Origin: Candidatus Galligastranaerophilus intestinavium | Lineage (GTDB): Bacteria; Cyanobacteriota; Vampirovibrionia; Gastranaerophilales; Gastranaerophilaceae | Assembly: GCA_018716625.1 (NCBI GenBank) | Contig: DVJQ01000040.1 | Coordinates: 1-47,967 of the forward strand | Direction: 5' to 3' | Length of the DNA stretch: 47,967 bases | Part shown: piece after piece, positions 24,241 to 33,292 of the stretch | Position numbering within the stretch: the stretch's first letter is position 1 | Layout: each line of letters begins with the position of its first letter | Notes under the pieces: generated by a model | What the model was told of the DNA's origin: nothing | Databases searched by the model: none | The model's input: the letters and a program-made list of their open reading frames with translations, nothing else | Translations under genes and position numbers: made by a program

Positions 24241-27069
24241 TTAATTCAAAAGTCTTTTTAAATACTTGCCGGTATAGGATTTTTCACACTTTGCCACCTG
24301 CTCCGGCGTACCTTTAGCAACAATTGTGCCACCGCCTTCGCCACCTTCGGGTCCAAGGTCAATAATGTAGTCTGCACACTTTATAATGTCTAAATTGTGC
24401 TCAATAATTAAAACCGTATTCCCGCTGTCTGCAAGCTGATGAAGAATTTTAACAAGTTTATCTATATCCCACCAGTGAAGCCCGACCGAGGGTTCATCCA
24501 TTAAATAAAGGGTCTTGCCCGTTGCACGCTTGTTTAACTCAAGCGCAAGCTTCACTCTTTGAGCCTCACCACCCGAGAGAGTTGTGGCGCTTTGCCCGAG
24601 TTTTATATAATCAAGACCAACGTCATAGAGTGTTTGCAGCCTGCTTGCTATTCTCGGCACGTTTTTAAAAAATTCTAAAGCCTCACCTACCGTCATATCA
24701 AGTACATCAGCTATACTTTTACCTTTATATTTGACCTCAAGGGTTTCTTGATTGTATCTTTTGCCCTTGCATACGTCGCATTTTACATAGACATCAGATA
24801 AAAAGTTCATCTCAATTTTTAAAACGCCGTCACCCTTACATTTTTCACATCTTCCGCCCTTAACGTTAAAGGAAAATCTACCTTGCTTGTATCCCCTGAC
24901 TTTTGCCTCGTTTGTCTGAGCAAAAAGGTCGCGAATATAGGTAAAAACATCTGTGTATGTTGCAGGGTTTGAGCGCGGAGTTCTGCCAATCGGGCTTTGA
25001 TCAACACAAACAATTTTGTCGATATTTTCAAAGCCCTTTATTTCATCCACCCCCTGAGGTTTCGGACGATTTGAGCGCAGAGAATGCATTGCATATTCGT
25101 TAATTAAATCTTGCACAAGAGTAGATTTACCGCTGCCTGAAACGCCGGTTACGGCAACAATTTTACCTAAAGGGATGTTAACATCGATATTTTTCAAGTT
25201 ATTCAAGTGAGCATTTTTAACTTCCAAAAAATTACCGTTACCAAGGCGTCTTTCTTTTGGGACAGGTATTTCAAGCTCCCCGCTTAAATATTTACCGGTA
25301 ATTGACTCTTTTGAATTCTCAATGTCTTTTTGAGTGCCGAAAGCTACGACATGCCCGCCTTCAACACCTGCCTTGGGTCCAATGTCGACGATATAATCAG
25401 CAGCTTTTATGGTATCCTCATCATGCTCAACCACAATCAAAGTATTACCGAGATTTCTAAGTTTTACAAGGGTACTAATGAGCATATCATTATCCCTTTG
25501 ATGAAGTCCTATTGAAGGCTCATCCAAAACATAGAGCACTCCTGATAAACCTGAACCTATTTGAGTTGCAAGTCTTATTCGCTGAGCTTCCCCACCCGAG
25601 AGCGTTCCTGCACTTCTTGCAAGATTCAAATACCCCAAACCAACGTCAATCAAGAATTTTAAACGCAAACGTATTTCATCCAGTATTTGTTTTGCAATTG
25701 TTAATTTAAAATCATCCAAATTCAAATAAACTTCCTGAATAAAATCATAAGCTTTTGTGACAGACAAAAGACAAAACTCATGTATGTTTTTATCCATAAT
25801 CGTAACAGCCAACGCAAAAGGATTTAAGCGTGCGCCGTTACATGCTTTGCAAGGAATTGAGGTCATATATTTTTGGATTTCGCCGCGAATTAAATCAGAA
25901 TCGGAACCCTCGTAACGCTTTGTCAAAAAAGGTATTACGCCTAAATAGGCCATATAGTGGGTGTGGTAATTTTTAGTACCAAAATCCGCATAGCGCATTT
26001 TAATTTTTTCATCACCATTACCATATAAAATTATACCTTTTTGCGAAGGGGTCAAACTTTTAAACGGTGTATCAGGGTTAATTCCATAATGTTCACACAC
26101 ACAGTTTAAAATATCATAATAATACTGATTGCCCGTCTTTGCCCAAGGATAAATTGCACCTTCGTTAATTGATTTTGAAGGGTCGGGCACAACAAGCTCG
26201 GGGGTTATTTCAAAGTGCGCCCCTAAACCGTTACAAACTTTGCAAGCGCCGTAAGGGTTATTAAAACTCAACATTCTTGGTGTCAACTCTTCAAAACTCA
26301 AGTTGCATTTTGGACAAGCCAACTTTTCGGAAAAAATTTGTTCCCCTTGTCCTACTACATCAAGCACCATAAGCCCGTCAGAGCGCTGCAGAGCAACTTG
26401 CGAACTGTCAAAAATACGTGATTTTGCCGACTCTTTGACAACAATTCTGTCTATTACAACATCAATTGTATGTTTTTTTGTCTTATCAAGTTCAATTTCA
26501 TCCTCATCAAGATTATATATTTGCCCGTCTACTCTTAAACGCACAAAACCTTCGGACTTTAGCCCTTGAATTGTCTGAACAAATTCACCCTTTTTGCCGC
26601 GAATAATCGGGGCAATTATTTGAATTTTAGTCCCCTCGCCAAGCGCCATAATTTTTGCAACAATTTCATCAATTGTCTGCGGGACAATAAGTTCGCCGCA
26701 CTGAGGGCAATGAGGCGTGCCTACACGAGCATATAAAAGTCTTAAATAGTCGTAAATCTCTGTAATTGTACCAACAGTTGAGCGCGGGTTATTTGTGGTT
26801 GATTTTTGATCAATTGAAATAGCAGGCGAAAGCCCGTCAATATGCTCAACATCAGGCTTATCCATCTGCCCCAAAAACTGGCGCGCATAAGTTGAAAGGC
26901 TCTCTACATAACGTCTTTGCCCTTCCGCGAAAATAGTATCAAATGCAAGTGAACTCTTACCCGACCCTGATACGCCCGTAAAAACAATAAGTTCGTTTTT
27001 AGGTAACTCCAGTGAAACATTTTTTAAGTTGTGCTCTCTTGCACCTTTTATAACAATTTTATCGCTCAT
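24241..27069 (-). CDS. uvrA: Excinuclease ABC subunit A
   Basis: UvrA finds DNA lesions in nucleotide excision repair and loads UvrB. The 942-residue protein has two ABC ATPase halves with Walker A GVSGSGKSSLAFDTI (about 32-46) and GVSGSGKSTLVQDL, each with LSGGEAQR signatures. Both zinc fingers are intact (CPKCNLSF ... CKVC and CEKCKGDG ... CDVC). No SOS-type LexA box was recognised upstream. The message is predicted leaderless: TGA-CATAAT ends six bases before the ATG. Confidence 0.98.
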   Translation of the reverse strand: MSDKIVIKGAREHNLKNVSLELPKNELIVFTGVSGSGKSSLAFDTIFAEGQRRYVESLSTYARQFLGQMDKPDVEHIDGLSPAISIDQKSTTNNPRSTVGTITEIYDYLRLLYARVGTPHCPQCGELIVPQTIDEIVAKIMALGEGTKIQIIAPIIRGKKGEFVQTIQGLKSEGFVRLRVDGQIYNLDEDEIELDKTKKHTIDVVIDRIVVKESAKSRIFDSSQVALQRSDGLMVLDVVGQGEQIFSEKLACPKCNLSFEELTPRMLSFNNPYGACKVCNGLGAHFEITPELVVPDPSKSINEGAIYPWAKTGNQYYYDILNCVCEHYGINPDTPFKSLTPSQKGIILYGNGDEKIKMRYADFGTKNYHTHYMAYLGVIPFLTKRYEGSDSDLIRGEIQKYMTSIPCKACNGARLNPFALAVTIMDKNIHEFCLLSVTKAYDFIQEVYLNLDDFKLTIAKQILDEIRLRLKFLIDVGLGYLNLARSAGTLSGGEAQRIRLATQIGSGLSGVLYVLDEPSIGLHQRDNDMLISTLVKLRNLGNTLIVVEHDEDTIKAADYIVDIGPKAGVEGGHVVAFGTQKDIENSKESITGKYLSGELEIPVPKERRLGNGNFLEVKNAHLNNLKNIDVNIPLGKIVAVTGVSGSGKSTLVQDLINEYAMHSLRSNRPKPQGVDEIKGFENIDKIVCVDQSPIGRTPRSNPATYTDVFTYIRDLFAQTNEAKVRGYKQGRFSFNVKGGRCEKCKGDGVLKIEMNFLSDVYVKCDVCKGKRYNQETLEVKYKGKSIADVLDMTVGEALEFFKNVPRIASRLQTLYDVGLDYIKLGQSATTLSGGEAQRVKLALELNKRATGKTLYLMDEPSVGLHWWDIDKLVKILHQLADSGNTVLIIEHNLDIIKCADYIIDLGPEGGEGGGTIVAKGTPEQVAKCEKSYTGKYLKRLLN

Positions 27070-27075
27070 GCCTAT

Positions 27076-27084
27076 ATTATGTCA
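27076..27084 (-). promoter_or_regulatory. uvrA extended -10, predicted leaderless
   Basis: On the minus strand TGA (27082-27084) plus CATAAT (27076-27081) precedes the uvrA ATG at 27069 by exactly six bases. No good -35 is present. Confidence 0.5.
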
Positions 27085-27093
27085 CAAAAAAAA

Positions 27094-27124
27094 TTGCAAT
27101 AAATTTATGTATATATGTTATATA
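27094..27124 (+). promoter_or_regulatory. Promoter of the candidate small RNA
   Basis: TTGCAA (27094-27099) and TATATA (27119-27124), the latter preceded by TGT (27116-27118), form a promoter with a 19-base spacer and an extended -10. The predicted +1 is 27131, the base before the first RNA stem. Confidence 0.45.
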
Positions 27125-27130
27125 TTTTCA

Positions 27131-27230
27131 ATATATGGAATTATAATAATAGATTAGTTCTTCTCTTTCCACTCCTTCCTCCATATACAAATTTTTATTC
27201 TCGGTCGCCCCAATAAGGCGGCTTTTTTTT
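27131..27230 (+). ncRNA. Candidate small RNA with anti-Shine-Dalgarno-like loop
   Basis: TATATGGA (27132-27139) pairs perfectly with TCCATATA (27180-27187) around a 40-base loop. The loop contains CTTCTCTTTCC followed by ACTCCTTCC (27160-27179), complementary to purine-rich ribosome-binding sites. A terminator follows: GTCGCC (27204-27209), loop CCAATAA, GGCGGC (27217-27222, one G-U pair) and eight T (27223-27230). No plus-strand gene lies upstream for it to terminate. The ACTCCT core recalls cyanobacterial Yfr1, but the rest differs and homology is not claimed. Length would be about 100 bases. Confidence 0.55.
27204..27230 (+). terminator. Intrinsic terminator of the candidate small RNA
   Basis: Six-base-pair GC-rich stem (27204-27209 with 27217-27222) followed by T8 on the plus strand. 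Since no plus-strand coding gene ends nearby, it suggests a non-coding plus-strand transcript. Confidence 0.75.
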
Positions 27231-27326
27231 GCACTATTTCGGTAAAACCGCAATAGTAAAACATATTTGGAATAGTAAAAACGCAACAAAAATAAAGCGC
27301 AAGTAAACAAAGACAAGTTATAAAAA
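27231..27326. other. Intergenic region downstream of aroE
   Basis: AT-rich, with a small CGG/CCG hairpin (27240-27250) and a direct repeat of AATAGTAAAA (twice within 27251-27280). No gene, promoter or terminator for aroE is clear here. Confidence 0.4.
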
Positions 27327-28187
27327 TTACTGCGCCAAGCTCTCAAGTGCCGCTATTTTCATAGCTTTTGTATCGGGTGTTTGACCTGTCCAAATCTCAA
27401 AAGCCTTTTGTGCTTGGAAAACAAGCATATCAAGCCCGCCTGTATATCTTTTATTGCATTCCTGTGCATATTTTATCAATCTTGTTTTAATCGGGTTATA
27501 AACAATATCGTAAATAAAAGCATCATCATCAAGTGTTTTTATAGCCTGAAAATCGACAGGAGAAACACCTTCGAGAAAGTTTTTCATACCGACAGGTGTC
27601 GTATTAACAAGTATTTTATTGCCTGCTAAAGTATCCAAAAGCGTGTACGGCTTTAATTCTATTTTAATCTTCGGAAACTTTTGGCGCAAAATTTCAACAT
27701 GATTATGAGAGTCTATAACATTTCTTGAATAAAAAGTAATTTTTGAAACACCAAGACTTACAAGACCTGCACATATTGCGCGAGCCGCACCGCCTGTACC
27801 TAAAACGGTTGCATAATTATCCCTTAAATTTGCCTTAACGTCATCTGGAATAGGCTTTACAAAGCCGTATATATCAGTGTTTGAACCTTCAAGATTTTTG
27901 TCTTCGGTAATTTTTACGGTATTAACCGAACCGATTAAATCAGCATTTGTATCAAATTTTGACAAAAAAAGAGTAATCGGAACTTTGTGAGGAATTGTAA
28001 CATTAAACCCACTATAACCCTCAACTTTTAGGCGTTTAATTCTTGTAACGAGATTCTCCGGTTCTGTCGGCAATATATCGTAACTTCCGCTAAGTCCGCA
28101 GGTTTTAAGCGCGGCTTCATGAATAACCTTGCTTAATGAGTGTGAGAGCGGGTAGCCTATTATTGCAAGTTTATAATTGTCCGTCAT
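27327..28187 (-). CDS. aroE: Shikimate dehydrogenase
   Basis: AroE reduces 3-dehydroshikimate to shikimate with NADPH in aromatic amino acid synthesis. The 286-residue protein has the shikimate-binding GYPLSHSLSK (11-20), catalytic Lys68 in NVTIPHK and Asp105 in SNTDIYGF. The nucleotide-binding loop is LGTGGAARA (about 124-132) and the C-terminal GLDMLVFQA is also typical. Its start overlaps the topA stop by four bases (ATGA), so it is the tail of the long fixC-aroE unit. Confidence 0.95.
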   Translation of the reverse strand: MTDNYKLAIIGYPLSHSLSKVIHEAALKTCGLSGSYDILPTEPENLVTRIKRLKVEGYSGFNVTIPHKVPITLFLSKFDTNADLIGSVNTVKITEDKNLEGSNTDIYGFVKPIPDDVKANLRDNYATVLGTGGAARAICAGLVSLGVSKITFYSRNVIDSHNHVEILRQKFPKIKIELKPYTLLDTLAGNKILVNTTPVGMKNFLEGVSPVDFQAIKTLDDDAFIYDIVYNPIKTRLIKYAQECNKRYTGGLDMLVFQAQKAFEIWTGQTPDTKAMKIAALESLAQ

Positions 28188-30463
28188 TGTTCATCCTCTC
28201 TCATATCGCGCGAGTATTTGCATTCTTTGTTTGAACAAGCTATTTTATTACCCTTTTTAAGGAATTTTTTAACCAGCAAACTGCCGCAATCGGGGCATTT
28301 TTCCCCTGTAGGCTCTGACCAAACAACAAAAGTACAATCAGGATACTTTGAACAACCCCAGAAGAGTTTTCCATAGCGAGATTTTCTCTGTATTAATTCA
28401 CCATCGCGACCTTCTTTTTCGCAAACAGGACACTTAACCCCTGATGAAATAACAATACCTTTTCTTGCTTTGCAATTTTCATTCAAACATTGGTAATATT
28501 TACCGTAGGGCCCTGTTTTTATAACTGTTTCCCCGCCGCATTTTTCGCACTTATAATCGGTAGGTTCATCAGCTACAGGCTCTTTTGCCTGACCATCTAG
28601 CGGCAGAGCCGTTTTGCACTCGGGATATCCTGAGCATGCCAAAAACTGCTTGCCAAATCTGCTTGTTTTAACAACCATCTTGCGACCGCAATTAGGACAA
28701 TTAACTTCCGATTCTATGACAACATTTTCCATATTTTCTTTTGCATCATTTACGGTTTTTGAAAAAGGCTGCCAAAATTCTTTCAAAACTTTTACCGATT
28801 CTGCTTTATCCTCGGCTATTTCATCCAGTTTTAACTCCATGCCCGCAGTAAATTTATAGTCCATAATATCGCTAAAATGTTTTACCAACTGAGAACACAC
28901 TGTTCTACCTAAGATTGTGGGTTTTAGGGCTTTTTCAAGCTTTTCCACATAACCGCGCTGCTGAATTTTTGTAATAATGGGCGCATAAGTTGAAGGTCTG
29001 CCGATACCGTACTCCTCAAGCGCTTTTACAAGGCTTGCCTCGGAGTATCTTGGCGGCGGTTGGGTAAAATGCTGCTCGGGATTTAATTTAACAAGCTCAA
29101 GTTCATCTCCCACTTCAAGTTCGGGGAATTTTTGGATAACTTCTTCCTCATCATCCTGATAAACCTTTAAAAAGCCGTCAAAAACAACTTTTGATGAGCC
29201 AATTTTGAAAATATAATCTCCTGCTGCAATATCAACCGTTAAGTTTTTAACTTGCGCATTAGACATTTGAGAGGCCATAAACCTTGACCAAATAAGCTTG
29301 TAAAGTCTGTACTGCTCTGATGTTAAATATTTTTTTATGCTCTCAGGGGTTTTTTCAACATAAGAGGGACGAATTGCCTCGTGAGCATCCTGAACATTTT
29401 TCTTTTTGGTTTTTGCATAATCATTTGGCGTTTTGGGATAATATTTCTCACCAAAATTATAAGTAATAAACTCTTTTGCCGCTGCTTGCGCATCGTCTGA
29501 AATTCTTGTAGAGTCTGTTCTCATATAGGTAATTAAACCGACAGCACCGTCCTCGCCAAGTTCAATACCCTCGTACAATTTTTGTGCTATTTGCATGGTT
29601 TTTGAAACGCCGTATCCAAGCTTTGAACTTGCTTCTCTTTGCAGAGTTGATGTTATAAAAGGCGCTTGGGGTTTTCTTTGAGAATCTCTCGGGGTAATTT
29701 TTGCAACTTTATACTTTGCCCCTTCAAGCTCTTTTAAGATTTTATCGATTTCATCTTTATTTTTTATTTCAAGTTTTTCGTCTTTATCATTTTCATTTAC
29801 TTTGCGAGCAAGCATAGCCTCAAATTCAAAGTTATTTTTTGATAAAATTGCGCCCAAGCTCCAGTATTCAACGGGTACAAAAGCTTCAATTTCGTCCTCT
29901 CTCTCGCAAATCATCCTAAGTGCGACAGACTGCACTCTGCCTGCAGAGAGTCTGTAATTCCTGAGTTTTTCCCATAAAATAGGACTTATTTTAAAACCTA
30001 CAAGTTTGTCTAAAATCTGTCTTGTTTGTTGAGCTTTAACTTTTAACATGTCAATTTGACCGTAATGCTCGACAGCCTCTTTTATTGCCTTTGGAGTTAT
30101 TTCATTAAAGACAATTCTAAAGACCCTGTTCTCGGGCACTTTTAAAACTTGGCTGACATGCCATGCTATTGCTTCACCTTCTCTATCAGGGTCGGATGCA
30201 AGATAAACTCTGTCAACCGTTTTAGCTATTTTATTAAGGTTATCCACAACTTTTTTCTTCTCGGGAATAATTTCAAAAGTCGGTTTAAAATCGTTATCAA
30301 TATCAAAACCCAAGCCCTTTGAAGGCAAATCACGTATGTGACCCATTGAGGCTTCAATTATAAAATCATTTCCAAGAATTTTTTTGATAGTTTTTGACTT
30401 TGCGGGAGATTCCACTATTACCAGTGATTTTCCGCTAGTTTTTTTTGCTGTTTTTGCGGGCAT
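28184..30463 (-). CDS. topA: DNA topoisomerase I
   Basis: Type IA topoisomerase that relaxes negative supercoils. The 759-residue protein has the TOPRIM domain with SLVIVESPAKSKTI (13-26) and DPDREGE (91-97), the catalytic Tyr313 in TYMRTDS and the HEAIRPS motif. Three or more C-terminal four-cysteine zinc ribbons follow (starting with CPNCGRKMVV and CEKCGGETV). Gene order dprA-topA is widespread in bacteria. An AGAGAG lies just before the ATG. Confidence 0.98.
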   Translation of the reverse strand: MPAKTAKKTSGKSLVIVESPAKSKTIKKILGNDFIIEASMGHIRDLPSKGLGFDIDNDFKPTFEIIPEKKKVVDNLNKIAKTVDRVYLASDPDREGEAIAWHVSQVLKVPENRVFRIVFNEITPKAIKEAVEHYGQIDMLKVKAQQTRQILDKLVGFKISPILWEKLRNYRLSAGRVQSVALRMICEREDEIEAFVPVEYWSLGAILSKNNFEFEAMLARKVNENDKDEKLEIKNKDEIDKILKELEGAKYKVAKITPRDSQRKPQAPFITSTLQREASSKLGYGVSKTMQIAQKLYEGIELGEDGAVGLITYMRTDSTRISDDAQAAAKEFITYNFGEKYYPKTPNDYAKTKKKNVQDAHEAIRPSYVEKTPESIKKYLTSEQYRLYKLIWSRFMASQMSNAQVKNLTVDIAAGDYIFKIGSSKVVFDGFLKVYQDDEEEVIQKFPELEVGDELELVKLNPEQHFTQPPPRYSEASLVKALEEYGIGRPSTYAPIITKIQQRGYVEKLEKALKPTILGRTVCSQLVKHFSDIMDYKFTAGMELKLDEIAEDKAESVKVLKEFWQPFSKTVNDAKENMENVVIESEVNCPNCGRKMVVKTSRFGKQFLACSGYPECKTALPLDGQAKEPVADEPTDYKCEKCGGETVIKTGPYGKYYQCLNENCKARKGIVISSGVKCPVCEKEGRDGELIQRKSRYGKLFWGCSKYPDCTFVVWSEPTGEKCPDCGSLLVKKFLKKGNKIACSNKECKYSRDMREDEQ

Positions 30464-30474
30464 TATTCTCTCTT

Positions 30475-31581
30475 TTAGTTTGAAACGTAGTACTTAGCGT
30501 TAATTTGTTTAATTAAACCCTTTAATTCCATTCCTGTCAAGCACACCATAAGCTCGCCAGATTGAATATTAAGTTTTGAACAAAGAGCGTCAAAACTCAA
30601 GGGTTCAATTTGTATTGTATCAAAAACATTTTTTTCGACACCTTCCAATTTAATTTTTTTGTCATTTTGTTCAAGAGTCCAGTTAAGACAGTCATAAATA
30701 TCGTTTGCGCAAGTAACAATTGAGGCACCGTTTTTAATTAAATAATAAATTCCTTCGCAATTCGGATTTGATATAAGCCCCGGCATACACATAAGTTCTC
30801 TTGCTTGTTCAAGAGTCAAATTAGCACTAATCATAGCGCCGCTTTTAAGTGCAGCCTCCGCAACAAGAGTACCGTAAGACATGCCTGTAACTATCCTGTT
30901 TCTTTGCGGAAAATTTTGTGCCATAGGGGCAATTGATGGGGCAAATTCGCTCAAAATAACTCCTGAGCCTTCTTCGATTTGTTTATATAAATTTTTATTT
31001 GATGACGGGTATTCAAAATCAAGACCCGAACCTATTACACCTATTGTTTTAAGATTATTTTTAATTGCGCAAGCATGAGCTGTAGCATCTATTCCGTACG
31101 CAAGACCGGAAACAATTGTTACATCCGTATTTTGCATTTGCGAAATAATTTTTGCCAAAGACTCCTTAGCATTCTCGCTTGCTTTTCTTGAACCGACAAT
31201 TGCAAGAGTACGATTTAAGTTTATCCCCTCAAAACTTCCTTTATAATACATTGCAAGAGGATAATCAGGAATTTGTTTTAAAAGCTTGGGATAATTTTCA
31301 TCCTCAAAAGTTAATATATTATATCCTTTTTTAATTGCACTTTCATATTCAAAATCAGGGTTTATTTTTTCTTTTTTTGATAAAAAACTTTTTGGAATGC
31401 TCACATCAGGGTTATCAAGGGAAAATTCTTGCAATTGAGCCTTTTTACATTCCCAAAAAGATTGAATATCGTAATCAAAAAATTCAAAAAGCTTGGCTTT
31501 AAAATAATTAGAAACTCCCAAAAGAGCAATTGCTGCCGCATAGTACTTGTTTTTGTCTTGACTAATCAACCTTTGCTGCAT
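30475..31581 (-). CDS. dprA: DNA-processing protein DprA
   Basis: DprA protects incoming single-stranded DNA and loads RecA in natural transformation. The 368-residue protein has the Rossmann-like core: LAIVGSRKAS, SGLAYGIDATAHACAI, GVIGSGLDFEYPSSN, FPQRNRIVTGMS and a short C-terminal winged-helix region. I start at the Met at 31581 (MQQRLISQDKNKYY), with GGGG upstream; an in-frame start lies at 31620. It overlaps the TPR gene by 20 bases, so it is translated from the same transcript. Confidence 0.92.
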   Translation of the reverse strand: MQQRLISQDKNKYYAAAIALLGVSNYFKAKLFEFFDYDIQSFWECKKAQLQEFSLDNPDVSIPKSFLSKKEKINPDFEYESAIKKGYNILTFEDENYPKLLKQIPDYPLAMYYKGSFEGINLNRTLAIVGSRKASENAKESLAKIISQMQNTDVTIVSGLAYGIDATAHACAIKNNLKTIGVIGSGLDFEYPSSNKNLYKQIEEGSGVILSEFAPSIAPMAQNFPQRNRIVTGMSYGTLVAEAALKSGAMISANLTLEQARELMCMPGLISNPNCEGIYYLIKNGASIVTCANDIYDCLNWTLEQNDKKIKLEGVEKNVFDTIQIEPLSFDALCSKLNIQSGELMVCLTGMELKGLIKQINAKYYVSN

Positions 31582-32515
31582 TTTTTTGACCCCTTTTGAA
31601 AAGCATAAGCTCTTTTTCAAGTGCTTTTACATTGTATGTAAGAGTTGATGGAGATTTAATTGCTTTTGTAAGATTTTTCTCATACAATTCATAATTTTGA
31701 GCTTTTTCATACACTTTTGCAGCAAGATAGTAAAAGTCCCCTTGGCTCCCAAACTGTTTTAAAACAGCAGCAATAAACCTTAGTGCCTGTTTTTCATCCC
31801 CTGTATTTATATATATTTTTGCCAGCAACTTGCAGGCATCAATGTCTTTTTTATTTTTCTCTATTGCTTTTCTTAACATTAAAATAGAGTTTTTTACGTC
31901 ATTATTCTCCCAGTATATTTGTGCGATGTTATAATAAGCCCAAGAATAATCAGGCGAAAGCTCTATTACTTTTGAATATTCCTCAAAAGCCTTCTGAGTA
32001 TCCCCTTCTTTTTTATACTCCTGAGCAAGGTGAAAATGCGCAAAATAATCACCGTAATTGTTTTCTATAGCCTTTTTAAAACACTTTATGGCATTTTGCG
32101 ACTCACCTTTTTTGGCATACAAAACACCGATTGAAAAAAATGCATTTGAATCGTCATTATTAATGCAAATTACCTTTTTGAAATTCAGCATAGCCTCATC
32201 ATCCATGCCGTTTGCCTCATAAGCAAGCGCAAGGTTGTATAAAAAATCAGGATCATCGCCCTTCAACTCAACTGCTTTTTTATAGGCATTTAGAGCATAC
32301 TTTGGATGTTTTAACTTTTCCCAACAAATTCCGGCGTTAAAATACAAATTGGCATCATTCGGGAAAACCCCTAAAAGATAGCTTAGATGCTTCATTGCAG
32401 CCTGATCAAACCCTAAATCCATGCACAAAACGGCAAGCTCACGTCTTGCCTGAAAATTCGCAGGGTCATTCTCAATGGTTTTTTTTAAACTCTCAAACCT
32501 TTGAATTTCGTTCAT
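31562..32515 (-). CDS. Tetratricopeptide-repeat protein
   Basis: The 317-residue protein is made of about eight TPR-type helix pairs, e.g. NLYFNAGICWEKLKHPKYAL, FLYNLALAYEANGMDDEAML, AFFSIGVLYAKKGESQNAI and WAYYNIAQIYWENNDVKNSI. There is no signal peptide or catalytic domain; it should act as a scaffold. It overlaps the preceding 155-residue gene by four bases (ATGA) and dprA by 20, so it is part of one transcript; partner unknown. Confidence 0.85.
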   Translation of the reverse strand: MNEIQRFESLKKTIENDPANFQARRELAVLCMDLGFDQAAMKHLSYLLGVFPNDANLYFNAGICWEKLKHPKYALNAYKKAVELKGDDPDFLYNLALAYEANGMDDEAMLNFKKVICINNDDSNAFFSIGVLYAKKGESQNAIKCFKKAIENNYGDYFAHFHLAQEYKKEGDTQKAFEEYSKVIELSPDYSWAYYNIAQIYWENNDVKNSILMLRKAIEKNKKDIDACKLLAKIYINTGDEKQALRFIAAVLKQFGSQGDFYYLAAKVYEKAQNYELYEKNLTKAIKSPSTLTYNVKALEKELMLFKRGQKNAAKVD

Positions 32516-32976
32516 TTCCAGTCTGATTCTTCAGCATCCAAATCAAGTATTGTAGAACCGTCCTCATCAGTTGTAATAACAGGCTTTTTAGCTACAACAC
32601 TTTCTTTTAATTCGCTTTCAAGTTCGTCATCATCAACATCTTGGATAATTTTTTCAATAACAAGTTGTGCCATATCAAGCGCCACTTTTTGTTTTGTTTC
32701 AGGTGAACACTTTTCGAGCATTTGTATTGCGGTTCTGACAGTTGATTCTATATCGTACCAACGTCTTTGCCCTCTTTGTATTCTGCCGTCTTCAACAGCA
32801 TTCATAATGTCTTCCACATTCTCGTACTTATGATCATTAATGTTGTGTTCTATAATTACTTTAATTAAATTGAGTGCAACTGCTATCTGACTTGGTTCAT
32901 CAGATGTTGACAGGGTACGCATAGACATGGAAAGGACGGGATCCTTGTCATACCAACGTTGAAAATATTCGTTCAT
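32512..32976 (-). CDS. Conserved-looking hypothetical protein
   Basis: An unrecognised 154-residue soluble protein starting MNEYFQRWYDKDPVLSMSM, helical in character and ending in an acidic tail (TTDEDGSTILDLDAEESDWK). AAGGAG sits five bases before this ATG, closer to ideal than for the directly preceding ATG. It follows fixX by 16 bases and overlaps the TPR gene by four, so it is translated in the same unit. No domain assigned. Confidence 0.7.
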   Translation of the reverse strand: MNEYFQRWYDKDPVLSMSMRTLSTSDEPSQIAVALNLIKVIIEHNINDHKYENVEDIMNAVEDGRIQRGQRRWYDIESTVRTAIQMLEKCSPETKQKVALDMAQLVIEKIIQDVDDDELESELKESVVAKKPVITTDEDGSTILDLDAEESDWK

Positions 32977-32992
32977 CATCTCTCCTTTTATA

Positions 32993-33292
32993 CTAACTTT
33001 GCTTATAAATTACACCACAGCCTGCTTTTGGATAGTTCCACTCAATTGCATTATATGGGCAAGCCACACGACATGCACCGCACTCAAGGCAATTTTCGTA
33101 TTCTACATTAATAATATTTTTGCTCTCATCATATGTATATACACCGGCGGGGCAAATATATGTGCAACAACGATTTTCGCAGTTGCGACACTTTTGCTCA
33201 TCCACTATAAGATGTGGTTCACAGTCACAATTATACTTGATTGTTGTCAATTTGTCCTCAATTGATTTTTTCTTAATATTTTCTTCGCTCAT
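32993..33292 (-). CDS. fixX: FixX-type ferredoxin-like protein
   Basis: The 99-residue protein has two cysteine clusters, CRNCENRCCTYICPAG (about 36-51) and CLECGACRVACPYNA (about 68-82), and the C-terminal GCGVIYKQS that is typical of FixX. It would carry electrons with FixC to a quinone. Start at the ATG at 33292, overlapping the fixC stop by four bases (ATGA); the frame extends further up inside fixC. FixA/FixB are not in the window. Confidence 0.88.
   Translation of the reverse strand: MSEENIKKKSIEDKLTTIKYNCDCEPHLIVDEQKCRNCENRCCTYICPAGVYTYDESKNIINVEYENCLECGACRVACPYNAIEWNYPKAGCGVIYKQS

Noticed and set aside
27128-27346. 72-codon open frame on the minus strand, including an 18-codon frame starting at 27184
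   Set aside because: No ribosome site, poor composition, and it runs antisense through the candidate small RNA and its terminator.
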